The notes under the pieces: generated by a model | What the model was told of the DNA's origin: nothing | Seen by the model: only the letters and a program-made list of their open reading frames with translations | Databases searched by the model: none | Part shown: positions 10,765 through 21,463 of the stretch, piece by piece | Numbering within the stretch: the first letter of the stretch is position 1 | Layout: every line of letters starts with the position of its first letter | Translations under genes and position numbers: made by a program | NCBI RefSeq assembly: GCF_018991925.1 | Contig: NW_024725489.1 | Span: 6,929,916-6,993,915, forward strand | Direction: 5' to 3' | DNA: 64,000 bases | Origin: Homarus americanus | Lineage: Eukaryota > Arthropoda > Malacostraca > Decapoda > Nephropidae

Positions 10765-11098
10765 TAAATCTTTCGACCTGTGACCTCGCCAGATGTAGAA
10801 GTGTTTACAGACAAGTCCTGGTTCTGCTGAGTGGATGGTCTTCGGCGGGTGGCGATGCTGCCTGCCCCGCCATGACGTATTGACGTATATCGCCCTCTCT
10901 AGTGATGCTGTGAAGACCAGCCCTCTGCTCGCACTGGTGAACACGGACTCATAATCCTGTCCGAGCTTTGTGCTGGGACAATTTACGCAATAATGTTGTC
11001 TCTTGGAACACCATACTGATCTGCATTGACCCGCACTTATAAGTACAGCCTACGTGATGACGTAACCCTCAGTACTGAAATATTGTGGACTAATTATG
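10765..11098 (-). repeat. Right arm of the inverted repeat pair
   Basis: Reverse-complement partner of 6206-6482. It is somewhat longer, with an extra segment in the middle (about 10840-10940) absent from the left arm. Confidence 0.6.
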
Positions 11099-11717
11099 CC
11101 TACTCGTTTTCTGCCTTATCTGTTTAATGATCTTATGTAGTTAGATAAAATTGTGTGAGATTAACAAATTATGCATCAGATGGATCACCATGTAATACTA
11201 ATGAACGTCTTGTTCTCTGCAGGTTTTTGACCATATTAATAAATATTGAATGTGTCAAAAGGCGGGATTCAATCATTGCCTTCGACTTGCCCGTCACCTG
11301 AACGTCCTTAACCAAGGTGTTTATAGTTTGGGTAAGGTGATACTCGTAGACGGCATATTGGTTGAGGTGCTGGGAGGCACTCAGTGCTGAGTGGAGGTGC
11401 CCTAATCTAATGCTAACCTCCTAACCTAACCAAATCAAACATAAATTAACCTAGCCTAACCTAACCTACTTTAACGTTGCTTCGCTCCAGGTAGTATTAG
11501 GGTGTTTAATCATCAGGTGATATAAGCTGGGGTGGCTTATCTTTAAGTGATTATAGAAAAGTTTACTTACAATTAGACAAAAACAAAAAACAAAAACAAA
11601 CAAACAAACAAACAGATGGCACAAACACCTACAACACGAGTGACATCCGCCAGTCAGGTGATGGGACGCAGCACGTGACATTGTAAACACAGTCAGCTGA
11701 TCCCGACCAACATGTGA
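11099..11717. other. No gene; CCTAA-rich patch
   Basis: Unassigned sequence with a cluster of CCTAA/TAACC words at about 11410-11468, the arthropod telomere-type pentamer in degenerate interstitial form. An A/C-rich run (11577-11614) follows. Confidence 0.45.
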
Positions 11718-12001
11718 CTATATAAACAAACACAGCTGGTAGTGGTGTGTCAGGCTTCACATGTTACCTCCCTCACAACCTCTCCTCTGTTCTGCTCTAC
11801 CCTCTCTCTATCTCTCTCTCTCGTTAGTGTCACATTATTATTATTATTGTTTTATTTACTCCTGTAATTTAAAAGTACTGTAACTGTACTTTTATCTGTA
11901 CGTGTATCTGTGTAAGTCTTTGTTGACTGCCTAGTCTGTATACACACATAACAAAGCGAGGAAAACGCTAGTTGATCTCTGAGTAAAGACCTGAGGTATA
12001 A
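11718..12001 (+). promoter_or_regulatory. Candidate TATA promoter with a non-coding first exon
   Basis: A TATATAAA-type box (about 11718-11726) is followed after about 30 bases by a possible initiator (GTGTCAGGC). Some 250 bases later a good splice-donor match AAG|GTGAGT occurs at about 12000. No long ATG frame lies between, so any exon would be untranslated leader. This is pattern-based only; a chance arrangement is quite possible. Confidence 0.25.
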
Positions 12002-12078
12002 GGTGAGTGTTAAAGGATCATTAATTTGTTTTATTCTTGGAAATACGTTTCATTTATAAATAATTAATATTCTACTAT

Positions 12079-12180
<102 letters not shown>

Positions 12181-12201
12181 TTATTTATTTATATATATAC
12201 T

Positions 12202-12228
12202 CTAGCGGAATCACCGCCCTCCGGGCGG
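12202..12228 (-). other. Candidate Helitron 3' terminus (hairpin plus CTAG)
   Basis: On the minus strand a perfect 6-bp hairpin CCGCCC-GGA-GGGCGG (12214-12228) is followed 8 bases later by CTAG (12202-12205). Helitrons typically end in a short GC hairpin about 10 bases before CTRR. It lies just downstream of the helicase coding relic, as expected. The base after CTAG is A rather than the usual T. Confidence 0.45.
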
Positions 12229-13013
12229 CTCTTTCGCTAGGCCACAGCAGGACGCCACCCTCCGGGAGGCTCCACATTGTCTCACTGCAGTGCATTAAGG
12301 TAGACCACATTTTTGGTTTTGCCATTAGCAGCAAATATGTACAGATTTTTGCCAGTTCCCACTCTGGAGCGTCCAACATAGAACTGTCCATGAGAGAAGC
12401 TTCCAGTACATGTGGCATCATGTTCTTCACCACCAGTCTTGTGCCATTGCAGAAGATTAGTGGTTCAAGATTTCTTAAGAGCATTATAGGAGTTCCAATC
12501 TTGAGAGTGAGGTGGTGAGGAGGCATTCCAGCGGGCTCCAAAGAATTAAGGAATTCTGCAGGGTACTGGACTGCTTGGTCCTGGTCGATTACTGTATCAA
12601 CAGATTTGAATGAGGTCTCACTGCCTGGAAGCTGTCTGAGTAGAGTCATGTTGATTTCAGCCACTGTTTCATTCTTTGGTGCCAGAATTGCGCGTTCATG
12701 CAGCCACTTGTGATCCTTGTGGTGGTGGATAATGTTTGGGTAGACCATGTTAGTGAGCTCAGTTGAGGACCTTACAACATTTCATCCTTGAGGAATGATT
12801 ATTTGTCCTTCTGAATCAACAGGGAAAGTTCCATTCCCAATCTGTAGTAGAAGGTTTGCAAAACCGTCCAGCATCCTGATCTCCTTAGATGTACTCTCAT
12901 GTTTGTGGATAGGTGAGGTCTGAACACTTCTCCAAAGGTATGATGCCGTGAGGCACGCATTCAGTTCACCAGCTGGAGTGCTTCAAGGAATGACAAGTAG
13001 GGTCTGGCGAAAG

Positions 13014-13263
13014 TCTCCAGCAATGACCATTGTAATGCCACCCATGAGCTGGTCATTTTCTCGTTTGTCCTATGTTGTTTGATTCTAAGCTGCAGTGTTT
13101 TTCCTGTCTGTCCTACATAATTACAATTACATTTGCTACATGGAATACAATAAACACTTCCATTTACATTCAAACTTGGGCTATTTCTTATTAACATATT
13201 GGTAATGTCTCCAGCAATGACCATTGTAATGCCACCCATGAGTTGGTCATTTCTCGTTTGTCC
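13014..13263. repeat. 57-bp direct repeat flanking a Penelope fragment
   Basis: Helitron sequence 13014-13070 is repeated at 13208-13263 with two or three differences, with 13071-13207 between them. The repeated segment encodes the QLMGGITMVIAGD part of the helicase. Confidence 0.88.
13071..13207 (-). mobile_element. 137-bp Penelope-like (GIY-YIG) fragment inside the Helitron
   Basis: It is almost identical to about 25829-25955 within the Penelope-like element. It encodes SVYCIPCSKCNCNYVGQTG, the GIY-YIG endonuclease heart. It is an internal slice with neither end of the element, bordered by 57-bp duplicated Helitron sequence. Confidence 0.88.
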
Positions 13264-13957
13264 CTGCAGGTCCTGTCCAATGCTTCAAACGCTAACTGGT
13301 GAGACATAGTGCATTCATCCCAGACTATGAGGCTGCATTTTTCTAAGAGTTTTGCCTTTGTCGATACTTTTGATGTTACACTGGATTCTCCTTGTGAGCG
13401 AGGTTGAAGGCAGTTTAAAGTTGAGTGTGCAGTACGTCCTCCTTCTAGTAGTGCTGCAGCAATGCCTGAGGATGCCAGTAGGCCAAGGAGGTTGCACGCT
13501 TCCTAACACGTTCTGCAGACTTGTCCATTCAATGTCTTGAGTGCTGCATATGATGTTGGGCCACGGATGTGGTGCAAAAGTAGTCTCAAACAGCATTCAA
13601 AGTTGTTGGGTGAACCGTGTAGAGACGTCCCAAAGCATTGCTTGACTTTATCCCTGGATATCCTCAACATCGGATCCTTGAGCTCTTCTCTCTGAACTTT
13701 TTCATTGAAGCCCGCCATATGTAGAACTTGGGTACGTCAACATACAGGAGTATTTGAGCAAACTCATCTTCCCTGAAAACTTGAAGAATGCAGTGAGGGT
13801 CGTATCAGGAGGATTTGCCATTTGATTTTGGAGGACTCTTCTGTATACTCTTTGTCCGTTTTCCAGGTGAACAGCCAGATGAACTACTGTTGAACATCGT
13901 TCGTGTATGGGAAAATTAAGAATTCTCCATAGGGCTTCATTGCTGCATATCATCACT

Positions 13958-14140
13958 ACATATAATACCACCCATCATCACTACATATAACACCACCCAT
14001 CATCACTACATATAACATCATCCATTATCACTATATAACACCATCCACCATCACTACATATAACACCATCCATCATCACTACATATAACACAACCCATCA
14101 TCACTACATATAACACCATCCATCATTATCACTTCATCAC
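13958..14140. repeat. 25-bp minisatellite, about 7 copies
   Basis: Imperfect tandem units containing CATCATCACTACATATAAC followed by ACC/ATC variants. Confidence 0.9.
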
Positions 14141-15967
14141 TACAGATCGGTAAAGTAGTTTCCAGATTCTCGTGCAGACACACAAACAAACAAACACACA
14201 GACATACTTCTTTTGCTTTATATATGTAATATTCAGAAATTCAGAGTAATTTCAAACGCCGTGCCTTGGGTGATGCTGAGTTCAAGGTCGTCTGAGGAAG
14301 ACCGCGCCTCGCACGTAGCGAGAGTCGTGAACTAGGCCTATGTGATACTAAATGTAATTTACCGAATTAAACTGGAGGCGAATTATGAAACTAAATATCA
14401 GTTAATAAATTAAAAGTAATGATAGATCGTTTATCAGTCTGAATAATGTTACGGTGTCCCAAGAAAGTTACTAGTTAGGTGGAAAATATGTCACGTAGGC
14501 CTGCTAACGCCTTGAGAGGACACGAGGCTGGCTAGTCCTCAATTACGCGAAAGGATCGATCGGACCAACAAGACGTCCTTGCGCGTCCGTCCACAGAAAT
14601 AGTCACGTGGCCTAGTCACCTGTGTTGCGCTATTGCAGTATAACAAGTAAGTCTCATTCGATCTCAGATAGTTAGATAGGGCAGTGATAAAGTTATCAAG
14701 AGCTAACAGTGAGTTAATTTCAGGGTTTCCGTCAGAACCCACTTGACCGCGAGAGTGATGACTGTGAGAGATTGACTGCCGTTTGAGACTGCCGCTGACG
14801 ATTGAGGATTGGCAATTGTCGCCGTTGGACCTATCAGTGTAGGCCTGTCACTGTTTAGTTGGTAGCAAGGATCTCTTGAGGAACCTAGCCGTCTGGGTGC
14901 TCAGCTAACGACGGGACGATCGTTGGGGTCATCAATTCTCCCTCTACCTCGGCTCACAATACCACATATCTCAAGCAGCTTAGTGAAACCCTTGCTAACG
15001 GAAGCAGCTTCTCTCAACTGTACAAGGTCTGATTGGCTCGCTCCCTTCCGCTTCATGGATGTACTGGGGTAAAGTGAAGCCAGCTGAGGATACAGGGTCG
15101 CACACTGGGGCCAAGAGTCAGTGGAGTTAGAGGTACACTTTCCAAGGTGGAGAAAGGCTGATTTGGGCCTTAAACTACGGGTGCCTGTTGGTTGTGCTTA
15201 AACGACTACAGAGTGTAGTAATCTGGTAAGTTAGGTTAGGAAGCATGGTTCACGGGTATTGGTGGACCAGTAACTTCTTAAAATAGTGACAATATTTTTG
15301 TGTAGTTAATACTATTTTTTTCAGTTACTAATGATGCTGTGTGCATTTAATATTTTTTATAAACCCAACCTCAGGCATAACCTTTGTTCCCCAGATAGTG
15401 TTTAAGTTAGTTCTGTGTGTATCTGTTGGGGTTATAATTTTGTTGAGCGCCCTGAAGGCCTTTCCCTGGTGAGTTAATAAGTTCTGATTTTATCCCATTT
15501 TCTCAGTGCTTATAATATTTGGTGAGTGCCCGGCCTCATTCATTATAGAGTTATTAATTTCTTTATTTTCAATACCATTTTCTCAGTGATTGATATTTTG
15601 TTGAAACCCCTTAAGGCCCTGTCTGCAAGCAACATTTAATACTTTAAACTTATTGTCCCTAATGAGGCATTGCCTGAGTTTCTAATAATTTCAACATCAT
15701 GTATAACTTTATTCCCCAGAGAATAGTTTTTAAGTTCATGTTAAGAAGTGATGCATATTGGTTATTTGATTGTGTTTAGTATGGAGAATAGAAATGTACT
15801 ACAGTGCGTCTCATTCATCCCAGTCACAGACGACTATCCTTCCGTTCACACAATTCATTTTGTTTAGTAAATTTAAGTGTTTGCGCGGTTTGGGATTTCA
15901 AAGGGCGCTCCACTGCAATTACCATCAAACAATTAAACCCCAAGTCAAGTGAGAAATTAAAGTCCAG

Positions 15968-15968
<1 letters not shown>
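14141..15968. other. No gene recognised
   Basis: About 1.8 kb of mixed composition. A TGTTACGG word at 14450 resembles an LTR start, but no partner was found. No frame with a recognisable domain. Confidence 0.35.

Positions 15969-16031
<63 letters not shown>
15969..16031. repeat. (TA)n microsatellite
   Basis: About 63 bases of pure TA repeats. The following 330 bases to 16364 are AT-rich with no feature seen. Confidence 0.95.
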
Positions 16032-16035
<4 letters not shown>

Positions 16036-16364
16036 ATGCCGTCTCTTAATTTACTAATATCCAAGAGCTGTACGAAACCAAACAAAAAAAGTGAAGTAAA
16101 TTAAAAGAATAAAAATAAATAAAAACCTTTAAGAATTAATAAATTAAATATTAACACAATAAAAGAGCCTCGTAGGCTGTCACAATAAATTGATTCACTA
16201 TCGAAACTTTTAAGACACAAATGATACTCAAAACATTGAAACATCAAAAGAATAAAATAAAGCATTGGATTACGTTAACACAGCACATATAAAATAACTA
16301 ACACTGAAATTAACTAACGTGAAACAACACTGAATTACTTAAATGTAACTAAGCAAATACTGAT

Positions 16365-16949
16365 TGTTACGAAAGGATTTAGGAATGTCATAGTTATACG
16401 TCTACCCAGATCCCAACAGGTAACAACAATAAAAAAAACAAAGACAATCGGACTATAAAAGGGTAGACAAGATGCGAGTTTTCGTTGTATATACAGAGTA
16501 CCATAAATCCTTTAACAAATATTCAGCTTATAAATTACCCTTAACCAAACTTAACCCTAAACATTAACAGTATATACATATTAATAAATATAAAACACCT
16601 GAAGCAAGTGGATGGGGGGAGTTAATAAACAATACAAGCACTTAAGGAGGAGCTGAGATGGCTGACGAAAAGGCTGAGTATTGTAGAAGACGGCAGGTCA
16701 CTGCACGTAGGTTTAGAGGATAGATGATCCTGTGGTCACTTCCCAGAGCCAAGTGCCTCCTCGAATTGGAGCTGACAAAGAAGACTTTGAGGAGGTGACG
16801 CAACCCAGGAGGGAGAAGGGAAACTGGAGTGGTAATTAAGACGAGTCACAATACTGCGTCTGTCCCAGATGGCGCGTTTCGTGGTGGTGGCAGGTAGATC
16901 AGACAATAGATGGCAAAAGCCGTCGTGGCGTGGAGGGGGGTTCGTAACA
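16365..16949 (-). repeat. 3' LTR of element A (short form, 585 bp)
   Basis: It is bounded by TGTTACGA (16365-16372) and TCGTAACA (16942-16949). It matches the right LTR over about 560 bases, but lacks roughly 480 bases next to the U3 edge that the right copy has at about 22070-22522. Confidence 0.78.
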
Positions 16950-17085
16950 CTTCTCCAAAGACCTCCTCCGTAGTGCTGGCGCCAAGGAGGTGATCAACTG
17001 GTGCGTCTGGAGAGCTGCATTTCCACCGGGAGCTCGATAAGGAGTCTGTAATCAGGTTACTCCTCATCCTTGTTTCATCTGTAGA

Positions 17086-17396
17086 TTATAGGCTGGGTGA
17101 GGAGAGCCTATGGAGGATCTGGTTGGAGGTCTGTTTGGATGAACGTGAGTGGGTTATGGTCGGTGAAGACCAGGGTTGTTTGTGGGCAAGACTGATGTTA
17201 TTGCCAACACCAGAGCCAAAGGCCCTCTCTATGGTCGAGTAGTTGGTCTGATGTTTTTTCAACTTGGCGGAGTAATATGCCACAGGGTGAAGAACATCAG
17301 TGGTTGGGTCGGGTTGTAGGAGCACAGCCCCCACTCCGACACCACACTAGCGTCGATTTGCAGATGGAAGGGCGAGGTGTAAAGCCAGGGGGTGGA
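17086..17396 (-). pseudogene. RNase H of element A (partial)
   Basis: Readable pieces are QIDAS near 17345-17360 and GAVLLQPD...VAYYSAKLK then NYSTIER, the first half of a Ty3/gypsy RNase H with its first Asp and the Glu-region motif. A frameshift separates it from RT. The C-terminal half is degraded before the 3' LTR at 16949. Confidence 0.75.
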
Positions 17397-18203
17397 CTAC
17401 AGGCTTGGAGGCAAGGCGAAGGCTTTGAGGCGGTGGAAAGATTCGGTCAACCTCTGGTTCCAGATAAGGACCCGCAGAACTGTAAGGTCTGTAGAGGGGT
17501 CCGGCCACGCTGGAGAAGTTACTGCAGAACCGACGCCCAGGTAGCTGCACATCCCCAGGAAGCGCATGGCTCCTTCTCGTCCTGGAGTGGGGAAGGACAA
17601 GACGGCTCTAATGTTTGGTGTCCTGTCTCTACCCATACCATGCCCAATGATATGTCCCAGGTAAGTTACCGAGGCCTGGCCAAAAGCAGATTTAGCCAGG
17701 TTTATGGTGAATCCAGTCTCTTGCAGTCGTGCAAACAGTATCTCCAAACGCACCAGATGTTCGTCCCAGCTGTCTGACACCACCACCAGGTCATCCAGGT
17801 AGGCGAACGTCCCACCTAGGTCCTGAATAAGGTAGTTGATGGCCCTCTGGAATGTGGCCGGAGCATTAGAAAAGCCAAACGCCATAACCAAATATTGAAA
17901 AAGACCAAATGGAGTTATAAATGCCGAGATTATTTTTGCCCTATCCGTGAGTCCCACTTGGTAATATCCTTTCAATAGGTCCACGGTACTGATAAATTTG
18001 GCACAGCCTATGCTGTCTATTATATCTTCAATCAAAGGTAAAGGGTAGGAGTCTGAGACAGTGACCTGGTTCACTTTACGATAATCGGTACAGAAACGAA
18101 AGGTGCCATCGGGTTTTGGAATGAGAAGGCAAGGTGAAGCCCAGGGGGAGGTACTAGGCTCAGCTAAGTTATGTTTTAACAAAAAATTTACCTCCTTTTT
18201 CAT
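17397..18203 (-). pseudogene. Reverse transcriptase of element A
   Basis: A 268-residue frame with the RT motifs in order: LIPKPDGTFRFCTDYRKVN, STVDLLKGYYQV, FGFSNAPATFQR, and the catalytic box AYLDDLVVV, then TYLGHIIGHG and the post-RT block FLGMCSYLG. Copying RNA into DNA in cytoplasmic particles is the family role. The catalytic Asp pair is intact, but the frame is isolated from gag and protease by frameshifts. Confidence 0.88.
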
Positions 18204-19610
18204 AATCTTTTTTTTGTGGATTTAGTCGATATGCTGATTGCCTAATGGGTTGTACATCATCTGAGATTAGCTTAATATCATGTTTAAGTATATTGCAAAA
18301 CCCTGGGAGGTCTGACGTGACTTTAGGAAATGTTGATAATAACTTAGTGAGATCTTTTGCTCGAGATGGATTCAGAACAGAAAAATACTCATCCAAGTTG
18401 TTGAGTATGTGACTGTTAGCAGGGTTTTCTTTAGGTAGAGGGAAGTCTAAATTCTCCAATAGATCCATATCATCTGTGCCCGGCCCTGACAAAACCGTAT
18501 GCAATACAGGTAGGCTTATAGCCTCTGGGATGTCTTCCTCTGAGTGCCTGGAATGGTAAAGTTTCATGAGATTAATGTGAACAAGTTGTGAATCTTTTCT
18601 GGATCAGGAGTATGGACTATACAGTTGAGGGGAGATAGTTTATTAGCATCGATTTGAAAGTTTTGATGGAACCGTTCCAAGCAACCTTGGGACGGTGGGT
18701 GGTAAGCCGAAGATGTACAATGGTCCACACTGAGGTCTTTCATCACCTGTTTGAACAAAGATGGATCAGATTGTTGGGCTGTAATGAGCTCATCCCTACT
18801 AATGGTCTTATTGTACAGATTGTCTGTGGGTAGTAAGATATTGGAGGTGGTTTCAGATGAAGAGGGCCCACTTCGCACACTCTGTGACCGGGTGACAGCA
18901 CAAGATGGGAAAAGATGAGGAATAGTTTCTTTAAGGTCAGTGGTGGAGTTGACAGGTAAGGGAGAGTCGACTGTCTTTATGTTAGGAACCACTAGATCTC
19001 CTACTAAGTCATTACCCAATAATAAATGAATGCCGCACACAGGCATTGGGTCTTTCCTTATGGCTATTTGCACTTCCCCAGTAATCAAGGGACATTGGAG
19101 GTGCACTTTAGCTAAAGGATAGGAAGAATGGGATGAGAGATCCGAAATTAGAACACTCTCATTAGTAAATGCTGTAGATATATCAGGAATGACGTTAAAC
19201 AGGAGTATAGATTGTGCTGCGCCCGTATCACGTAGTATACGAATAGGGAAAGAACGAGACCCCTCTATGATTGAAATTTTTCCCTCATAGGTGAATGAAG
19301 AGAAGAGATCCTGATGGGGCCTTTCCACATTGGTGTTTGCTATTGGTTTGGATTTGGGATCCAGGGAACTACTTTTAGCAATTCGACACTTTGGGTGTTT
19401 ACAATTCTGGATCGTATGGCCTGGGTTTTTACAGTAAGAACAAGTAAGCTTGGTTGCATCGGGGGGAGTAGGTGTGGGACCTTTCGACCTACCACTCACG
19501 TTCCCAAGGTTATCATCAGAGGAGGACCCAACATGTCGGGAAGTACCACGTTCTCTACTGCCCAGTGACTCCACCAACAAAGCTGCACGTACTAGCCAGC
19601 TCAGCAGCAC
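18169..19610 (-). pseudogene. Zinc knuckle, protease and collapsed integrase of element A
   Basis: The frame at 18564-19610 reads CSYCKNPGHTIQNCKHPKC (zinc knuckle), then RILRDTGAAQSIL (protease DTG), then DPSLFKQV, then AYHPPSQGCLERFHQ (end of an integrase core with its Glu), then VHTPDPEK. The next frame (18169-18567) starts LMKLYHSRHSEE, resembling the integrase C-terminal GPY/F-adjacent block. It leads into the linker ahead of RT (PRIRQSAYRLNP-like). The integrase core between the protease linker and HPPSQG is deleted. Finding integrase remnants upstream of RT is the key point. The neighbouring RT continues downstream in a shifted frame. Confidence 0.72.
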
Positions 19611-19899
19611 GCCCTAAATTAATCCCTCCATGCCTCCACATGCTTCAAGATGTGAAATGGTATTCAGCCCACCCTCCAGGACTACCAAATTTAACAAATC
19701 CTGAAATGTGGATAGTCTCTGTAGCCTCTAACCACTTCTTAAAAATTCCAAGCTTTTCTGAGCAAACTCACCAAAGGTGTGGGAAAAATGGTTTGGTTTG
19801 TTTACGAAACTTCTGCCGGTATCCATCTGGCGTGATAGCATAAGAGGTGAGGATATTCTTTTTTACGTTATCATAGTCATCAGTCTGGTCTAAACAGTT

Positions 19900-20736
19900 T
19901 TAAACTCTACGAGCCTTACCACATAATTTAGGAACTAACACTGACACCCACTGGTCCTTGGGCCACTCATTCTTCCCGGCTATTTTCTCAAAAGTCCTAA
20001 ATGACCCGTCCATATCGGATTCATCAAACCCGGGAACAAGGGAAGAAGCGGTAGCAGGGTTAAAAGCAGCTAGTTTCTCTCTTAATGCCACTTCTTTTTA
20101 TCTAAACTCGGATGTTAAGGTGACTTCTATCTCTCTTACCTGTAGTTCTTTCAGTCTAACCTCCTGCTCCAACTTTGCCCGTTCCATCATTTCCTCATGC
20201 TCCAACTTTTGCTCCAACTTGGCCTGTTCCAACTTGGCCTGTTCCAACTTTTCTTCATGCTGCAACTTGGCCTGTTCCGACCTTTCTTCAGGCTCCAACT
20301 TGGCCTGCTGCTCCAACTTGGCCTGCTCCAACTTGGCCTCCTTCTCCAACTTGGCCTGTTCCAACTCTAGTTCTTTCATTTTGATTTGGAACTCGAACCT
20401 TGCTCGTTCTAGTTCTAAGGCGTCTATTCGTTGTGTTTCTTCTTGAGGGCTAGCCAGACCTGAGGCAACTTCTGAGTGAGGAGGGGTGGTGGATAGTGGT
20501 TGAAGTTTCTTGGACATGGGCGTTAATCTGTCAACAGCTGATTCTTTTAAAACTTCTTGTTGAACCAACACTTCAATCACATGATTTTTTAACATTTCCT
20601 TAGTCAGTTGCTGTGAAAATGGGATATTGTAATAGTTGGCTATTTCTTTCCATTCTTTCTTCAGGATATTAACACGTAATTTAGCTACGGAAGGATTTTC
20701 AATAAAATCCTGGAGATCAAAACCTGAGGTGGCCAT
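19900..20736 (-). pseudogene. Gag of element A
   Basis: ATG at 20736 (MATSGFDLQDF). An alpha-helical N-terminus leads to a long coiled coil made of repeated AKLEQ/KLEE units (about 20170-20400). An in-frame stop at 20098-20100 interrupts the protein. The frame then continues with LAAFNPATASSLVPGFDE, DGSFRTFEKIA and WPKDQWVSVL, the capsid-like core seen in many arthropod Ty3/gypsy gags. It stops at 19900 before the zinc knuckle, which is in a later frame. Confidence 0.75.
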
Positions 20737-21443
20737 TGTTAAGAAAAAATAGGATAAATTAACTAATGGTCAAAAGATAAGATAAGTATAACCCTAGAAA
20801 AATATCACTACATTGATAACCAGGAAAGTCCTGAAAACCAACCAAGTTATACCTAGAAATTACACTTATGATTATTGTTCTTCTGGAGAAGATCCTAGAT
20901 AAGGATAAGAGACTGAAAGAGGTAGGGCGTATTACGGCATAAATATAAAGATCCGGATTAACAACCCTGATATACTTGAAAGAGGTAGGGCGTATTACGG
21001 CATTAATATAAAGATCCGGATTAACAACCCTGATAAATGGTATGATTGACCCTGAATGAGATAATGAGAAGAACAATAATTGAGGCTTTATAATTATGGG
21101 GTCCTGGTAGAGCGTGGCGTCCCAAGATATCACTTCACCGTAAACTAGTGACTATGGAACAACCTCCTCTGGAGTGAGGGTACGGCATTAAACAGATCCG
21201 GATTCTTCCCAACACTCGATAAGACTTACTACACAACTGCCACGTGTAATAACATGTAAGCCTTATGACACTTGGAACCTAATATCCTACGTCTGTCACT
21301 CTTACTATACGATAATACCAATATATGCACACACATATGAAGAAAACTTTAAACTACCGTAAAGCAATTGTGAACAGAAGTGACTGGGAGGAATAATTAA
21401 CACTGAGTAACAAGGGAGGAAGGAATATGGTACTTAAGGTCGA

Positions 21444-21461
21444 GTCCTGTCACGGTCGCCA
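21444..21461 (-). promoter_or_regulatory. Primer binding site of element A (tRNA-Arg-like)
   Basis: On the plus strand the tRNA-like 3' end GTCCTGTCACGGTCGCCA ends in CCA two bases before the LTR. The minus strand thus starts TGGCGACCGTGACAGG, a site used by several insect Ty3/gypsy elements with tRNA-Arg. The isoacceptor is inferred. Confidence 0.75.
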
Positions 21462-21463
21462 TT

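Larger units (their letters stand above)
12185..13971 (-). pseudogene. Helitron Pif1-like helicase (C-terminal half of RepHel)
   Basis: The minus strand carries ordered blocks of the Helitron helicase in several frames. At 13702-13971: HERCSTVVHLAVHLENGQRVY and PPDTTLTAFFK. At 13503-13718: LLLHHIRGPTSYAALKT. At 13205-13265 and 12960-13070: QLMGG then VIAGDFRQTL (helicase motif II/III region). At 12185-12748: ERAILAPKN, INMTLLRQLPGS, HLTLKIGTPIMLLRNL and CNGTRLVV, the C-terminal helicase motifs. The Rep (HUH) nuclease part is not seen. Frameshifts and a 137-bp foreign insert show it is dead. Helitrons move by rolling-circle replication in the nucleus. Confidence 0.85.

Noticed and set aside
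13958..14140. Possible CRISPR-like repeat array (25-bp units)
   Set aside because: Units are directly tandem with no unique spacers and the DNA is eukaryotic; it is a minisatellite.
20175..20384. Plus-strand frame with repeated Pro/Thr/Trp units
   Set aside because: Antisense of the gag coiled-coil repeats of element A.
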